NCBI RefSeq assembly: GCF_000812565.1
Contig: NZ_JTAM01000009.1
Span: forward strand, 1-64,000
Direction: 5' to 3'
Length of the DNA: 64,000 bases
From: Flammeovirga sp. OC4
GTDB taxonomy: Bacteria > Bacteroidota > Bacteroidia > Cytophagales > Flammeovirgaceae
The position numbers and the translations under genes are program-made. The stretch's first letter is position 1, and each line of letters starts with the position of its first letter. The notes under the pieces are model-generated. The model ran no database searches. It saw only the letters and a list, made by a program, of their open reading frames with translations, and was not told the DNA's origin. Of this stretch, positions 27,235 to 36,693 are shown piece by piece.

Positions 27235-27894
27235 ATGTTTAGAAAAACTTTAATACTAGGTCTATTTTTATTGTTGTCTCAGTTTCTTTATGCCCAAGAT
27301 GCGATTATTGATAGCGAAAAATTAAATAAAGCCATTGATTATTATCAACAAGCTAAAGCTGATTATGACATTAAGACTTATGATAAAGCCTTAAGTAATT
27401 TTTTATTAGCCTATGAACTGAATCCTAATTTCTCTGATTACTCTTATGGTGTAGCAAGCTCATATTATGAGTTAAAAGACTATGAAAATGCGAAGAAGTA
27501 CATAGAATTGACGATCAAGTTACAAACAGGTCAAGCGGATTATCATTTGAAGGCTGGAAATATTTACTTCAAGTTAAAAGACTTCCGTAAAGCAGTTCGT
27601 AATTATGAAATTACATTAGCCAATCTTAACCCAGAACATCCAATCAATACTCAAAGCTGTTATTATAACAAAGCGGTGAGTCATTATTACTTAAAAGACT
27701 ATACCAATGCAATTCACGACCTTTCAGTTTTAATTGAGGAGGATCAAGAAAATTATAATGCCATTCATTTAAGAGCAGTTTCTTATTTACGCTTAGGAAA
27801 AAAGGAAGATGCATGTATTGATTTTCATGCGGCAAAAGAATTGGGGAACTTAAAATCGCAGGAATACATTGATAAGCATTGTCAATCGAATTAG
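27235..27894 (+). CDS. Exported TPR-repeat protein
   Basis: 219 residues from ATG 27235; a longer frame begins at 27190, but only the internal Met gives a proper signal peptide (MFRKTLILGLFLLLSQFLYAQ). The mature part is made of about five tetratricopeptide repeats, e.g. KTYDKALSNFLLAYELNPNF, KDYENAKKYIELTIKL, KDFRKAVRNYEITLANLNP and KDYTNAIHDLSVLIEED. TPR proteins hold complexes together; partner unknown. No operon neighbour. Confidence 0.85.
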   Translation: MFRKTLILGLFLLLSQFLYAQDAIIDSEKLNKAIDYYQQAKADYDIKTYDKALSNFLLAYELNPNFSDYSYGVASSYYELKDYENAKKYIELTIKLQTGQADYHLKAGNIYFKLKDFRKAVRNYEITLANLNPEHPINTQSCYYNKAVSHYYLKDYTNAIHDLSVLIEEDQENYNAIHLRAVSYLRLGKKEDACIDFHAAKELGNLKSQEYIDKHCQSN

Positions 27895-28047
27895 TTTTTG
27901 GTGGCTCTAAAATCATTTAAAAGGTAGCATATCTAGGTTAAAATTTGTACGTTCGAAGAAATTTTAATTCAAAAGGATACTATTCACTAAGGTTGAGTTA
28001 CAAATAATTGACCCTTAGAAGAGTAGTGATAAAGCATAAAAAATAAG

Positions 28048-28689
28048 ATGATTAACGTACATACATTAACTTTTAGCCCTTTTCAAGAAAATACATATGT
28101 GGTTTGGGACGATACAAAAGAAGCAATTATTGTCGATCCGGGCTGTTATGATGCTTCAGAAGAACAGGCATTGAAAGGATTTATTGATAGCAATGAGTTG
28201 AAAGTGGTGAAAATTGTCAATACACATTGTCACCTAGACCATGTTTTCGGTAACAAATTCTGTCAAGATACTTTTGGTGTGAAATTATATATTCCCAAAG
28301 GAGAGATTGAGACTTTAGCAAGTGGAGCCAACTCAGCAGCCAAATACGGTATTCCGGGTTTCGTCACTTCTACGCATGATGAATTACTAGAAAATGAAGG
28401 TGAAGTAACTTTTGGAAATACATCACTTCAAATATTATATGCTCCAGGGCATTCACCGGGACATCTTGTTTTCTTTGATCAAGAACAAAAAATTGCTTTA
28501 GGTGGAGATGTGTTATTTAAAGGTTCAATTGGTAGAACAGATTTGCCAGGTGGTGATCACCAAACTTTATTAGATAACATCAAAAATGTAATGTATGCCT
28601 TGCCTGATGAGACGATTGTTTACCCAGGGCACGGACCATTTACAACAATCGGTGATGAGAAAAGAAGTAATCCATTTGTAAGAGGTTAA
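28048..28689 (+). CDS. MBL-fold metallo-hydrolase, glyoxalase II-like (YcbL type)
   Basis: 213 residues with the zinc-binding THCHLDHVFG motif (about 59-68), a further His in APGHSPGHLVFF (about 135), the bridging Asp in LGGDVLF and the last His in YPGHGPFT (about 191). The size and absence of the glyoxalase II C-terminal helical domain fit the YcbL/type I group, with thioester hydrolase activity on small substrates. Cytoplasmic. Only 2 bp separate it from pssA, so the two form an operon; a shared biochemical role is not obvious. Confidence 0.88.
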   Translation: MINVHTLTFSPFQENTYVVWDDTKEAIIVDPGCYDASEEQALKGFIDSNELKVVKIVNTHCHLDHVFGNKFCQDTFGVKLYIPKGEIETLASGANSAAKYGIPGFVTSTHDELLENEGEVTFGNTSLQILYAPGHSPGHLVFFDQEQKIALGGDVLFKGSIGRTDLPGGDHQTLLDNIKNVMYALPDETIVYPGHGPFTTIGDEKRSNPFVRG

Positions 28690-28691
28690 TT

Positions 28692-29390
28692 ATGGGAATT
28701 AAAAAACACATTCCAAACGCCATTACTTGTGGTAACTTGATCAGTGGTTGTATTGGTATATCATTCTGTTTCGAAGGCGATTTGTTTTTAGGAGCAGCTA
28801 TGATTTTAGTAGGAGCCACTTTTGACTTTTTCGATGGTTTTGCTGCCAGAATGTTGAAAGTTTCCTCTCCAATGGGAAAGGAATTGGACTCTTTAGCTGA
28901 TATGGTCACTTTTGGTGTTTTACCTGCAGTGATCCTTTATCAGTTGTTATTACAGGTAGAATTATTAGCAGATACGCATACTACCTATTTACCGTATATT
29001 GCCTATCTGATAGCCGCATTTTCTGCCATTCGTTTAGCCAATTTTAATATCGACGAAAGACAATCAGATGGTTTTATTGGAGTACCAACACCCGCTAATG
29101 CTCTTTTGATCGGATCTTTGCCTTTAATTTTAAGATACTATCCAGAGTTCTCACCTTATATTCTAAACAAGTACCTTCTTATTGGTATCGCAGTCGTAAT
29201 GTCTTATTTACTAAATGCAGAAATACCATTGGTATCTTTAAAGTTTAAAAACTTTGGGTGGAAAGGAAATGAACCAAGGTATACATTAATTGGAGTAAGT
29301 GTATTGCTTCTGATCTTTTTACAGGTGGCTGCATTGCCTTTGATTGTTGTTACTCAGGTTTTGGTTTCGATTATTTTTAATAGGAAATAG
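28692..29390 (+). CDS. pssA: CDP-diacylglycerol--serine O-phosphatidyltransferase
   Basis: 232 residues, a polytopic inner-membrane enzyme of the CDP-alcohol phosphatidyltransferase family, making phosphatidylserine (then phosphatidylethanolamine) from CDP-DAG. The signature D-G-A-R-G-D-D reads DFFDGFAARMLKVSSPMGKE followed by LDSLADMVTFG. IPNAITCGNLISGCIGI at the N-terminus is typical of PssA rather than PgsA. Second gene of the pair with the MBL hydrolase; ends at a long hairpin. Confidence 0.92.
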   Translation: MGIKKHIPNAITCGNLISGCIGISFCFEGDLFLGAAMILVGATFDFFDGFAARMLKVSSPMGKELDSLADMVTFGVLPAVILYQLLLQVELLADTHTTYLPYIAYLIAAFSAIRLANFNIDERQSDGFIGVPTPANALLIGSLPLILRYYPEFSPYILNKYLLIGIAVVMSYLLNAEIPLVSLKFKNFGWKGNEPRYTLIGVSVLLLIFLQVAALPLIVVTQVLVSIIFNRK

Positions 29391-29411
29391 AAAGCTGATA
29401 ATATCTATATT

Positions 29412-29456
29412 TAAAGCCTTTATTGATCGGAATGATCAATAAAGGCTTTATTTTTA
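29412..29456. terminator. Bidirectional terminator after pssA
   Basis: Perfect 17-bp arms 29412-29428 and 29434-29450 (TAAAGCCTTTATTGATC and complement), loop GGAAT, then a T-rich tail. It separates convergent genes. Confidence 0.92.
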
Positions 29457-29472
29457 AATCATATTTTAATGA

Positions 29473-30555
29473 TTATAAGATATCCTCTTGACTGATTTCT
29501 GCACCGCCCCATTCAATAACCGTAAAACCATCTCTCTTTTTATTATAGCTTTTAATCTGAGGTTCTATGGCAATTTTATCTTTGCTACACCCCTTGAAAA
29601 ACATATAAAGTCGAATTTCACGATCTGGTTGTGGTTGAATATTTAACTTCGCTATATCATCACAACTTTCGTTGATCATAAATTGAATAAAATTATATTC
29701 ATTCTTATTTAATTCAGGGATCCAATAACTTATAAAATCATTTATTTCATAAGTATTTAAACCGAATTGAGGTAAAGTTTTTTCAAGAAATGATATGGTT
29801 GAGTCCTTGGCAATCACATATCCTTTATTTTGATTTTCATAAGAAAACTTAGACCTCAAATCACCTTCCCAATAAATATATTTGTGCTTTCTTTGATCTT
29901 TCTGATCTATTATATCTCCCGAAGGAAGCACTTTTAAGTTCCACCCTTCAGAATTGTATTTTGGATAAGAAGCAGTAATTGCTCCATCCAATTCCACTTT
30001 CACATTTACATCAATTTCCTTCTCCGTGTTAAAGTAGATCACGGGCTTTTTGATCATTACTTTCGGTTTTAAGTTTTCTTTGGTTTTGGGTACAATATTG
30101 ATAATTGTAAGTTTTGTCTTCTTATTGATATAGGAAAAACTTTTCCCATTTAACACTTCCAACTTAAGTATGTAATCTTCATCAATATAGAAGTCCTCTA
30201 TATTGCCCTGTATATAATAATCATTGTATTTAAATACTGAATAGCGGGCGTCGATGTCAAGGTGATTTTTAATCAGGTCTTGAATGGATATAAAATTGAG
30301 GTGTTTTTTTGTAGTCATATGAATTGAAGGACCATTTAAGGTATCTTTAGTATTCATATATAAAGAATCAATATCCTCTGTTTTCATGATAGGTTGAGCA
30401 TCAAACTCTTGTCCATTTACAAAATATTTGATTCCTCTATCACCACTGTTTGATGGGATATTAATATACTCCACCTCTATATTTTTTTGTCCATAACTAT
30501 AATGGAAATTCAGAAATATACAGATGAGAAGGGAGATGTATGTTGATTTAGTCAT
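29473..30555 (-). CDS. Hypothetical exported protein of the 'WEG' type
   Basis: 360 residues with a signal peptide (about 1-22, ending YSYG). No catalytic motif recognised. The second half (about 165-350) has the pattern KPVIYFNTEKEIDVNVKVEL, ASYPKYNSEGWNLKVLPSGD, YIYWEGD, then FISYWIPELNKNEYNFIQF and FTVIEWGG. From memory this matches a widespread uncharacterised family of extracytoplasmic bacterial proteins (Pro-Tyr-Pro, Gly-Trp and Trp-Glu-Gly landmarks). The first half is less conserved in look. Stand-alone gene; function unknown. Confidence 0.7.
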   Translation of the reverse strand: MTKSTYISLLICIFLNFHYSYGQKNIEVEYINIPSNSGDRGIKYFVNGQEFDAQPIMKTEDIDSLYMNTKDTLNGPSIHMTTKKHLNFISIQDLIKNHLDIDARYSVFKYNDYYIQGNIEDFYIDEDYILKLEVLNGKSFSYINKKTKLTIINIVPKTKENLKPKVMIKKPVIYFNTEKEIDVNVKVELDGAITASYPKYNSEGWNLKVLPSGDIIDQKDQRKHKYIYWEGDLRSKFSYENQNKGYVIAKDSTISFLEKTLPQFGLNTYEINDFISYWIPELNKNEYNFIQFMINESCDDIAKLNIQPQPDREIRLYMFFKGCSKDKIAIEPQIKSYNKKRDGFTVIEWGGAEISQEDIL

Positions 30556-30679
30556 GATAATCTCTTTAGTTTAATTTATTGCTTGTTAAGATTAGAAAAC
30601 AAATATGAATTGAAGTCTACGATAAGAAGTTTCTAGTTAATTGCTAAAAAACGAATACTAAGCAGCTGAGAATAGAAGT

Positions 30680-31852
30680 TTATTCCTTTTTCAGCTTAGG
30701 AACTTTATCTCTAAAGATTTGATACCTTTTGTAGCCATACCAAAACTCCTCTGACCCAACTTTAAGAATAGTAAGTGTGGGGATTGCGAAAATCATCCCG
30801 ACAACACCACCTAACGCTGACCCTACAAATACAGCCAAAAAGATGGCTAATGGATGCATTTTTACACTTCGTGAGAAAATAATAGGTTGTACCACTACAT
30901 TATCCACTAATTGTACTACACCGAAGACAGAAAGTACTTTTATCACTAAGAAAATATAATCTGACATGTCAACCAAAGTAGGATCTGTAAGTACTCCGAC
31001 CAAAACACCAAAAGAGCCTCCAATAAATGGTCCTAGATAAGGAATGAGGTTGGCTACGGCGGCAAAAACGGCAATAGTAATAGCATATTCAACATTAGCA
31101 ATCTTCAATCCGATAGTTGCAATGGAGAAAATACTAAGCATTTGTAAGAAAAGTCCCAAGAGGTAACTAGAGAGTAGTTTTTCAGTTTTGATTAAAGCAG
31201 AGATAGATACTTCAAAATATCGATTAGGAATTAATATAATTAATTGACGTCTTAATAAACTTGGATCATAGAGGAAGAAAAAAGTGATAAATAGTACAGC
31301 CATTGTTCCTACGAAAAAATTACCTGTCAATGCAATTAAACCATTGACAAAAGTTCTGATACTATCACTTTGAATTAAAGATGTAATCCTTTCCGTTAAT
31401 TGTTCCAATAGAAACCCTTTTTCTGCGTCTTGTAAGATATATTCTCTAATAAGGTTTTCAAGACTGTAAATCGGTCCTTCCACCACCATAATCAACTCTT
31501 GCGTATTTTTGTCTGTCAAGACTTCAATTTGACTCTTGATGAGGGGATAAAATAGGAAAACAAATAATCCTATAATTCCAAAGAGGATTATAAATGAACA
31601 AAATACGGCTAAGGTTCGGGGAAATTTATACCCGAAGGCATGGAAATTAGCAATGTAATTGGTGGGCGTTTGTAAGATGGAAGAGATGATCAGTGAAATA
31701 ACGATATAAGCAAGGATGTCTTTCAACTGCACTGAAAGCCAACCTAATACAAATATGATAGCGATAAACAAAAATAAGTTCGTAAATGAACGAAAGTATT
31801 TTGCTACAGACGCAATTGATTTAATAGAATTATAGAGTTTATCAGGTACCAT
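30680..31852 (-). CDS. AI-2E family transporter (PerM/TqsA-like permease)
   Basis: 390 residues with about eight transmembrane helices, in the layout of the UPF0118/AI-2E exporter family: N-terminal helix pair with FVLGWLSVQLKDILAYIVIS, a cytosolic/periplasmic loop, then LGLFLQMLSIFSIATIGLKI, AVANLIPYLGPFIGGSFGVL, VVQLVDNVVVQPIIFSRSVK and HPLAIFLAVFVGSALGGVVG near the C-terminus. Members export signals or act in Na+/H+ antiport; substrate unknown here. Stand-alone gene. Confidence 0.9.
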   Translation of the reverse strand: MVPDKLYNSIKSIASVAKYFRSFTNLFLFIAIIFVLGWLSVQLKDILAYIVISLIISSILQTPTNYIANFHAFGYKFPRTLAVFCSFIILFGIIGLFVFLFYPLIKSQIEVLTDKNTQELIMVVEGPIYSLENLIREYILQDAEKGFLLEQLTERITSLIQSDSIRTFVNGLIALTGNFFVGTMAVLFITFFFLYDPSLLRRQLIILIPNRYFEVSISALIKTEKLLSSYLLGLFLQMLSIFSIATIGLKIANVEYAITIAVFAAVANLIPYLGPFIGGSFGVLVGVLTDPTLVDMSDYIFLVIKVLSVFGVVQLVDNVVVQPIIFSRSVKMHPLAIFLAVFVGSALGGVVGMIFAIPTLTILKVGSEEFWYGYKRYQIFRDKVPKLKKE

Positions 31853-31915
31853 ATCAACTATTTAGTACATCAAAAAAATATGATTTATGGAATGGGTCTT
31901 TTGAATAATTAAAGA

Positions 31916-31959
31916 TAAAAAAGACTCCTACTTAAAGAAAATAAGTAAGAGTCTTTTTT
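31916..31959. terminator. Intrinsic terminator downstream of the DUF3276 gene
   Basis: Arms at 31916-31934 and 31942-31959 pair over 18 bp with one mismatch (AAAAAAGACTCcTACTTA against TAAGTAaGAGTCTTTTTT). Confidence 0.85.
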
Positions 31960-31980
31960 CATTTTGGAATGATCAAAGGC

Positions 31981-32304
31981 CTAGTAAGATAAATCATTAT
32001 CTAATGGCTCACTTTTGAAATCATTATTGTAGCTTTCTTTGTAATCGTAGTCCTCACCAGGTAAAAGATCATTCTTGACCTTATCTACGCATTCACCCAA
32101 AGCATCAACAAATTTTTCAAAATCTTCCTTGTATAAGAAAATTTTGTGCTTTTCAAATACAGGCTGATCATCTTTGAAACGCTTTTTACTTTCCGTTATG
32201 GTCAAGTAATAGTCGTTCGAACGAGTTGCTTTAACATCAAAGAAGTAAGTACGTTTTCCTGCACGAACTTTCCTTGAAAAGATTTCTTCTCTTCTCTCTT
32301 CCAC
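31981..32304 (-). CDS. PUR-alpha-like nucleic-acid-binding protein (DUF3276)
   Basis: 107 residues. The family is small, near-universal in Bacteroidota and folds as a PUR repeat that binds single-stranded nucleic acid. Seen: REEIFSRKVRAGKRTYFFDV, then the strand pattern NDYYLTITESKK and FEKHKIFLYKEDFEKFVDAL, followed by an acidic disordered tail rich in Asp, Tyr and Glu. Stand-alone, with its own terminator. Confidence 0.9.
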   Translation of the reverse strand: MEERREEIFSRKVRAGKRTYFFDVKATRSNDYYLTITESKKRFKDDQPVFEKHKIFLYKEDFEKFVDALGECVDKVKNDLLPGEDYDYKESYNNDFKSEPLDNDLSY

Positions 32305-32434
32305 AGTCCTAATCTTTTAGTTTATTTACGATCCTAATTTTTATATAACATTTCTATTATCCAAATCAAATCGAAAAAAAATGCATATTATTTCTACTTT
32401 CGAGCAAAAATTAAAGAAAAGGGGAAAAAAATTG

Positions 32435-32442
32435 TAAGTTTG
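32435..32442 (+). promoter_or_regulatory. Possible -7 element for the rlpA-like pair
   Basis: TAAGTTTG matches TAnnTTTG, 41 bp before the first RlpA-like start. No clear -33 partner was found. Confidence 0.35.
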
Positions 32443-32483
32443 CCTTCGTTTTTAATGAAGATTCGATGAAACACTAACCTTTA

Positions 32484-33242
32484 ATGAAGAGAAAACTTTT
32501 ATTATCCTTTGTATTTTTTTTAGTACTTCAACATTTTTCATTCTCTCAGATTATTGATAAGATCGGTTACAAAGAGATGGGGGAAGCCTCTTACTACCCA
32601 GACGACAGGGATGGAATTATTACCAGAGGAGGGGTAAAGTTTAGTAAAGATTCAATGTATGTAGCACATAAATACTTTCCATTCGGAAGTATAATTAAAG
32701 TGAGGAATATTGATAATGGTAAAACGGTTTTCTTAAAAGTGGTCGATCGTCCTTATACTTCATCCAGAATCATTGATATGACTTATGAGGCTGCACAACG
32801 CTTAGACATTATAGGACAATCCGAGAGCACGGTAGAAGTGATCCTGAAGGATACTCCTGCAACATTAAAAGAAAAGAAAAAACTTCAACAAACACTCAAA
32901 GCAAATGCTGTAAATGAAAATAATAGCATAGATATTGATAAAGATTTATTTAAGGAAGTAGGAACATATAGTTTATACGGAGAAAAAAGTTTGACAGAAG
33001 GTGTTGGTATTCAGTTTGCGACTTCTCCCGATCTTGAGCATATCATTTCGGAAGGAAAAAAAATTGAATCAGATTATCTTATTTCTTCTGTTTTTGTACA
33101 AACAGGATGGTCTAACGGACAAAAAGTTTATCGTTTGCTGATCGGTAGTTTTTCTTCTACTGAAGCAGCACAACCATTATTACAGTTATTAAAAAAAGGG
33201 GGCTATACTGACTGTTTTATCAAGAAGCACCATAACAATTAA
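32484..33242 (+). CDS. RlpA-like double-psi beta-barrel + SPOR protein with altered active site
   Basis: 252 residues: signal peptide (about 1-21), RlpA-type double-psi barrel (about 30-115) and C-terminal SPOR domain (about 165-252, GVGIQFATS and [20 protein letters not shown]), which binds denuded septal peptidoglycan. In the family, Glu, His and Asp (P. aeruginosa E120, H131, D157) are needed for lytic activity. Here His62 and Asp88 are at the right spacing (11 and 26 residues), but the Glu position holds Val51 (GGVKF). DRGPF is also replaced by DRPYT. It may bind but not cut glycan strands. The intact paralog starts 5 bp after its stop. Confidence 0.88.
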   Translation: MKRKLLLSFVFFLVLQHFSFSQIIDKIGYKEMGEASYYPDDRDGIITRGGVKFSKDSMYVAHKYFPFGSIIKVRNIDNGKTVFLKVVDRPYTSSRIIDMTYEAAQRLDIIGQSESTVEVILKDTPATLKEKKKLQQTLKANAVNENNSIDIDKDLFKEVGTYSLYGEKSLTEGVGIQFATSPDLEHIISEGKKIESDYLISSVFVQTGWSNGQKVYRLLIGSFSSTEAAQPLLQLLKKGGYTDCFIKKHHNN

Positions 33243-33246
33243 AATT

Positions 33247-34035
33247 ATGAACCTAAAGAAGGTAATTCTATTACTATCCTGCTTAGTGACTATAACTACA
33301 CTTTACGGACAAACTAAGGTAGGTGATAAAAAAAGAGGACAATCGTCTTATTATGCGAATAAATTTCATGGAAGGAAAACTGCAAATGGTGAGCGTTTTA
33401 ATATGTACGCTTATACATGTGCACATAGAGAACTTCCTTTTGATACATATCTAAAAGTAACCAACCTAAAGAATGGTCGATGGGTTGTCGTAAGAGTAAA
33501 TGATAGAGGTCCTTTTAAGTCCAATCGTATTCTGGATTTATCAAAAGCAGCTGCTTCAAAAATTAATATGATTGAAGATGGTATTGCTAAAGTTGAAATT
33601 GAAATCTTGGCTACAAAAGGGCAGGGAACAAAAGTAAAAGAGGGCACCTCTGGTGGTTCTGGTCAAGCAATTTCCTCTAAGGATATTAAAAAGGAGAAGA
33701 AAAGAAAAGAGACTACGGTAAATAATAAACCTAAGCATTCTACAAAATCTTATGGAGCACCTGGTACTTATAGTATTTGGGGTACATCCAAGTCGATTAA
33801 GAAAGGGTATGGAGTGCAATTAGCTTCTTATTCGAATTTAGCAAAAGCCAAAGAAGCAGGAAAGATTGCAAACAAGAAAGGGCTTACTGAAGTATATATT
33901 CAATCTGGCTATTATAAAAGTAAAGTGATCTATCGTTTATTGTATGGAGATTTTTCTCAAAAAGAAGCAAAAAATAATATCAAAAAAGTAAAATCTAAAG
34001 GATATAAAGGTGCCTTTGTCAAAAAGCATTTGTAA
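33247..34035 (+). CDS. rlpA: RlpA-like septal lytic transglycosylase with SPOR domain
   Basis: 262 residues: signal peptide (about 1-21), double-psi barrel (about 31-115) with Glu49 (ANGERF), His60 (CAHRELPF) and Asp86 (VNDRGPF) all present, a Lys/Ser-rich linker (about 118-165), and a SPOR domain (about 170-262, [18 protein letters not shown] and [16 protein letters not shown]). RlpA proteins cleave peptide-free glycan at the division site in the periplasm. Tandem with the altered paralog, almost certainly one transcript. Activity itself is inferred from the residues. Confidence 0.9.
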   Translation: MNLKKVILLLSCLVTITTLYGQTKVGDKKRGQSSYYANKFHGRKTANGERFNMYAYTCAHRELPFDTYLKVTNLKNGRWVVVRVNDRGPFKSNRILDLSKAAASKINMIEDGIAKVEIEILATKGQGTKVKEGTSGGSGQAISSKDIKKEKKRKETTVNNKPKHSTKSYGAPGTYSIWGTSKSIKKGYGVQLASYSNLAKAKEAGKIANKKGLTEVYIQSGYYKSKVIYRLLYGDFSQKEAKNNIKKVKSKGYKGAFVKKHL

Positions 34036-34204
34036 CTTAATAGGATGGAAGCTGAAATATTCGGTTAAAAATGACGCTGCCAATTGATATCTGAAGGAAG
34101 AACAAAGAAATTAAATCTATTTTAATATTCAATTATTCTTTTTGATACATAAAGTGTTTTTCAGCGAACATAACACACTTCATTCAGTTAAAGTAAGACT
34201 ATAG

Positions 34205-35116
34205 ATGTTACAAGAAATTTCTTTTGATACCATACGACAATACGGTAATATAGAACTCTTAGCCAAGCAAATGGTAGAAGGGTTTATTACTGGATTGCAT
34301 AAATCTCCTTATCATGGTTTTTCGGTAGAATTTGCCGAGCATAACCTTTATAATCCAGGGGAAAGTACAAGACATATTGATTGGAAAGTGTACGCCAGAA
34401 CTGATAAACTTTTTACCAAACGGTATGAAGAAGAAACCAATCTAAGAGCCATGATTGTGTTGGATCGTTCTCCTTCCATGTACTATCCAGACAAGACCTT
34501 TGATAAAATGGCATTTAGTACAATGGCTGCAGCGTCATTGGGCTATATGCTCCAAAAGCAAAGGGATGCTGTGGGGTTGTGTACTTTCTCAGATGATTTG
34601 GAGGAAATGACACAAGTGAAATCCACTAGAACTCATTTGCATCAGATCTTTGTGAAATTACAGCAAATGTTAGAGAAGCCACCTCCACAAAAGGGAACAC
34701 ACATCGCTAAGGTTTTACATCAAGTTGCTGAAACTATACATAAACGCTCTTTGGTCATTATCTTTTCCGATATGATGGGGCAGATGGGAAACAGAGATGA
34801 AATGTTTGCTGCACTACAACATTTAAAACATAATAATCACGAGGTATTATTATTTCACGTTGCTGATCATAGTACAGAGTTGCAATTGGAATTTCCTGAG
34901 CGACCGATGGTTTTTGTAGATGTAGAATCTGGACAGAAAGAAAAGCTTCGACCATCGCAGGTGAGAGAACAATATCAGCAAACTATTCAACAACTTTATC
35001 ATGATTTAAATGTAAAGTGTGGTCAATACAAGATTGATTATGTTGAAGTGGACAGCAAAAAAGATATCGATCAAATCATTATTCCATATATGTTGAAGAG
35101 ACAAAGAATGAGGTAA
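34205..35116 (+). CDS. Stand-alone DUF58 protein (VWA-like)
   Basis: 303 residues. The DUF58 core is present (NPGESTRHIDWKVYARTDKL, the VWA MIDAS-like MIVLDRSPSMYYP with a D-x-S-x-S pattern, and SLVIIFSDMMGQ). No transmembrane helices, unlike the membrane DUF58 at 49625-50965. These proteins work with MoxR AAA+ ATPases, probably as chaperone-type factors. No MoxR gene is adjacent here, so it must use an ATPase encoded elsewhere, perhaps that at 50966-51952. Role unknown. Confidence 0.85.
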   Translation: MLQEISFDTIRQYGNIELLAKQMVEGFITGLHKSPYHGFSVEFAEHNLYNPGESTRHIDWKVYARTDKLFTKRYEEETNLRAMIVLDRSPSMYYPDKTFDKMAFSTMAAASLGYMLQKQRDAVGLCTFSDDLEEMTQVKSTRTHLHQIFVKLQQMLEKPPPQKGTHIAKVLHQVAETIHKRSLVIIFSDMMGQMGNRDEMFAALQHLKHNNHEVLLFHVADHSTELQLEFPERPMVFVDVESGQKEKLRPSQVREQYQQTIQQLYHDLNVKCGQYKIDYVEVDSKKDIDQIIIPYMLKRQRMR

Positions 35117-35135
35117 TTAAATTACTTCTATTAAG

Positions 35136-35172
35136 AAAGCCGTTCCAACCAAAGTTGAAACGGCTTTTTGAG
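35136..35172. terminator. Bidirectional terminator between DUF58 and CoA transferase genes
   Basis: AAAGCCGTTCCAAC (35136-35149) pairs with GTTGAAACGGCTTT (35154-35167) with one mismatch, followed by T; the genes converge here. Confidence 0.88.
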
Positions 35173-35208
35173 TATAAAAAAATCACTCGAAAAAATATAG
35201 GAAATGGA

Positions 35209-36693
35209 TTACCATTTCGTGTTTCTCATGTCACCAGAAGTCATAAACTCCGAGTGCATGTTAAATACTCTATCCAATGCTTGAGGAGTTTGTGGATGAC
35301 CTGAAGTTACTTCTAAGTACTCTCTTAAAGTCTCTTTGTAATCAGGGTGAACACAATTTTCAATAATAGCCTCAGCACGTTGACGAGGAGATTTACCTCT
35401 TAAGTCTGCAACACCTTGCTCAGTGATGATTACTTTTACAGAGTGCTCAGAGTGATCTTCGTGAGATACCATTGGTACAATAGCACTGATACTACCACCC
35501 TTAGCCACTGAAGGACAAGTGAAGATCGATAAGAAGGAGTTACGAGTGAAATCACCAGAACCACCGATACCGTTCATCATCTTCGTACCCAATACGTGCG
35601 TAGAGTTGATGTTACCGAAGATATCTGCTTCAATGGCAGTGTTAATTGTGATCAAACCTAATTGACGAACAATCTCAGGGTTATTTGAGATTTCTTGAGG
35701 ACGTAAAACTAATTTGTCTTTGAAGAAATCGAAATCACCATAAATACCTTTTAATACTTCTGGAGATACAGTCAGCGAACAACCTGAAGCGAAAGTAATA
35801 TCACCATTTTTCATTAAGTCAATTACTGCATCTTGGATTACCTCAGTATACATTCTAAAAGGAGGGATGCCTGGGTTTTTGCCCAATGATCCTAATACCG
35901 CATTCGCAATATTACCTACACCAGATTGGATCGGTAAGAATTCCTTAGGAATAGTACCTTTTGCTAATTCACCAGCTAAGAAGTTAGCTACATTATCACC
36001 AATTTTTTGAGTTACTTCATCTACAGGAGCGAAACCACCTACTTCATCAGGAGCATTTGTTTCTACAATACCCATGATTTTTGAAGGATCAATTCTCAAC
36101 ACAGGCTCACCGATACGAGCATCAGGAGAGTAAACTGGGATAGACTTTCTGTAAGGAGGATCTAATGGTTGATAGATATCATGAAGACCTTTGATAAATT
36201 TAGGGTGGTTACTGTTTAACTCAATAATCACCTTTTTTGCTAGTTTAGTTGCAGTTGGAGAGATACCTACACCAGAAGTAAGTACTACTTCACCATTTGG
36301 AGTAATGTCCGCTGCTTCAATAATTGCCAAATCAATCTCACCAAAGAAACCATAACGCATCTCTTGTGCTAAAGCAGACAAGTGCATATCAAAATACTCC
36401 ACATGACCGTTGTTAATTGCTCCTCTCATATCTTTATTAGATTGATATGGAGTACGGAATTTTACAGCGTTTGCTCTTGCTAATTCTCCATCTAAAGAAT
36501 CACCTGTAGAAGCACCTGTAATCATTCCAATCTTGAATTCTCTACCTGCTTCATGCTCTCTTTTTGCTTTTTCAGCAATAGCCTTAGAAACTACTTTTGG
36601 AGATCCTGCAGGAGTGAAACCACTAAATGCGACTGTTGTATTATGATGTACATATTCCGCCGCTTCTTCCGGAGTTAAAATTTTAAATGGCAT
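35209..36693 (-). CDS. Acetyl-CoA hydrolase/succinyl-CoA:acetate CoA-transferase family protein
   Basis: 494 residues from ATG 36693 (MPFKILTPEEAAEYV). The frame runs to 36843, but the extra 50 residues do not fit the family. Class I CoA transferases move CoA between acyl groups through a glutamyl thioester; the likely Glu is in RMYTEVIQDA. Other landmarks: AFSGFTPAGSPKVV, TGASTGDSLDG, IQSGVGNIANAVLGSL, EISNNPEIVRQLGLITINTA, NGIGGSGDFTRNS and ITEQGVADLRGKSPRQRAE. Succinyl-CoA:acetate CoA-transferase (AarC-like) activity is more likely than simple hydrolysis. It could recycle acetate or succinate produced near the divergent dehydrogenase gene at 37161; that link is an inference. Confidence 0.9.
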   Translation of the reverse strand: MPFKILTPEEAAEYVHHNTTVAFSGFTPAGSPKVVSKAIAEKAKREHEAGREFKIGMITGASTGDSLDGELARANAVKFRTPYQSNKDMRGAINNGHVEYFDMHLSALAQEMRYGFFGEIDLAIIEAADITPNGEVVLTSGVGISPTATKLAKKVIIELNSNHPKFIKGLHDIYQPLDPPYRKSIPVYSPDARIGEPVLRIDPSKIMGIVETNAPDEVGGFAPVDEVTQKIGDNVANFLAGELAKGTIPKEFLPIQSGVGNIANAVLGSLGKNPGIPPFRMYTEVIQDAVIDLMKNGDITFASGCSLTVSPEVLKGIYGDFDFFKDKLVLRPQEISNNPEIVRQLGLITINTAIEADIFGNINSTHVLGTKMMNGIGGSGDFTRNSFLSIFTCPSVAKGGSISAIVPMVSHEDHSEHSVKVIITEQGVADLRGKSPRQRAEAIIENCVHPDYKETLREYLEVTSGHPQTPQALDRVFNMHSEFMTSGDMRNTKW

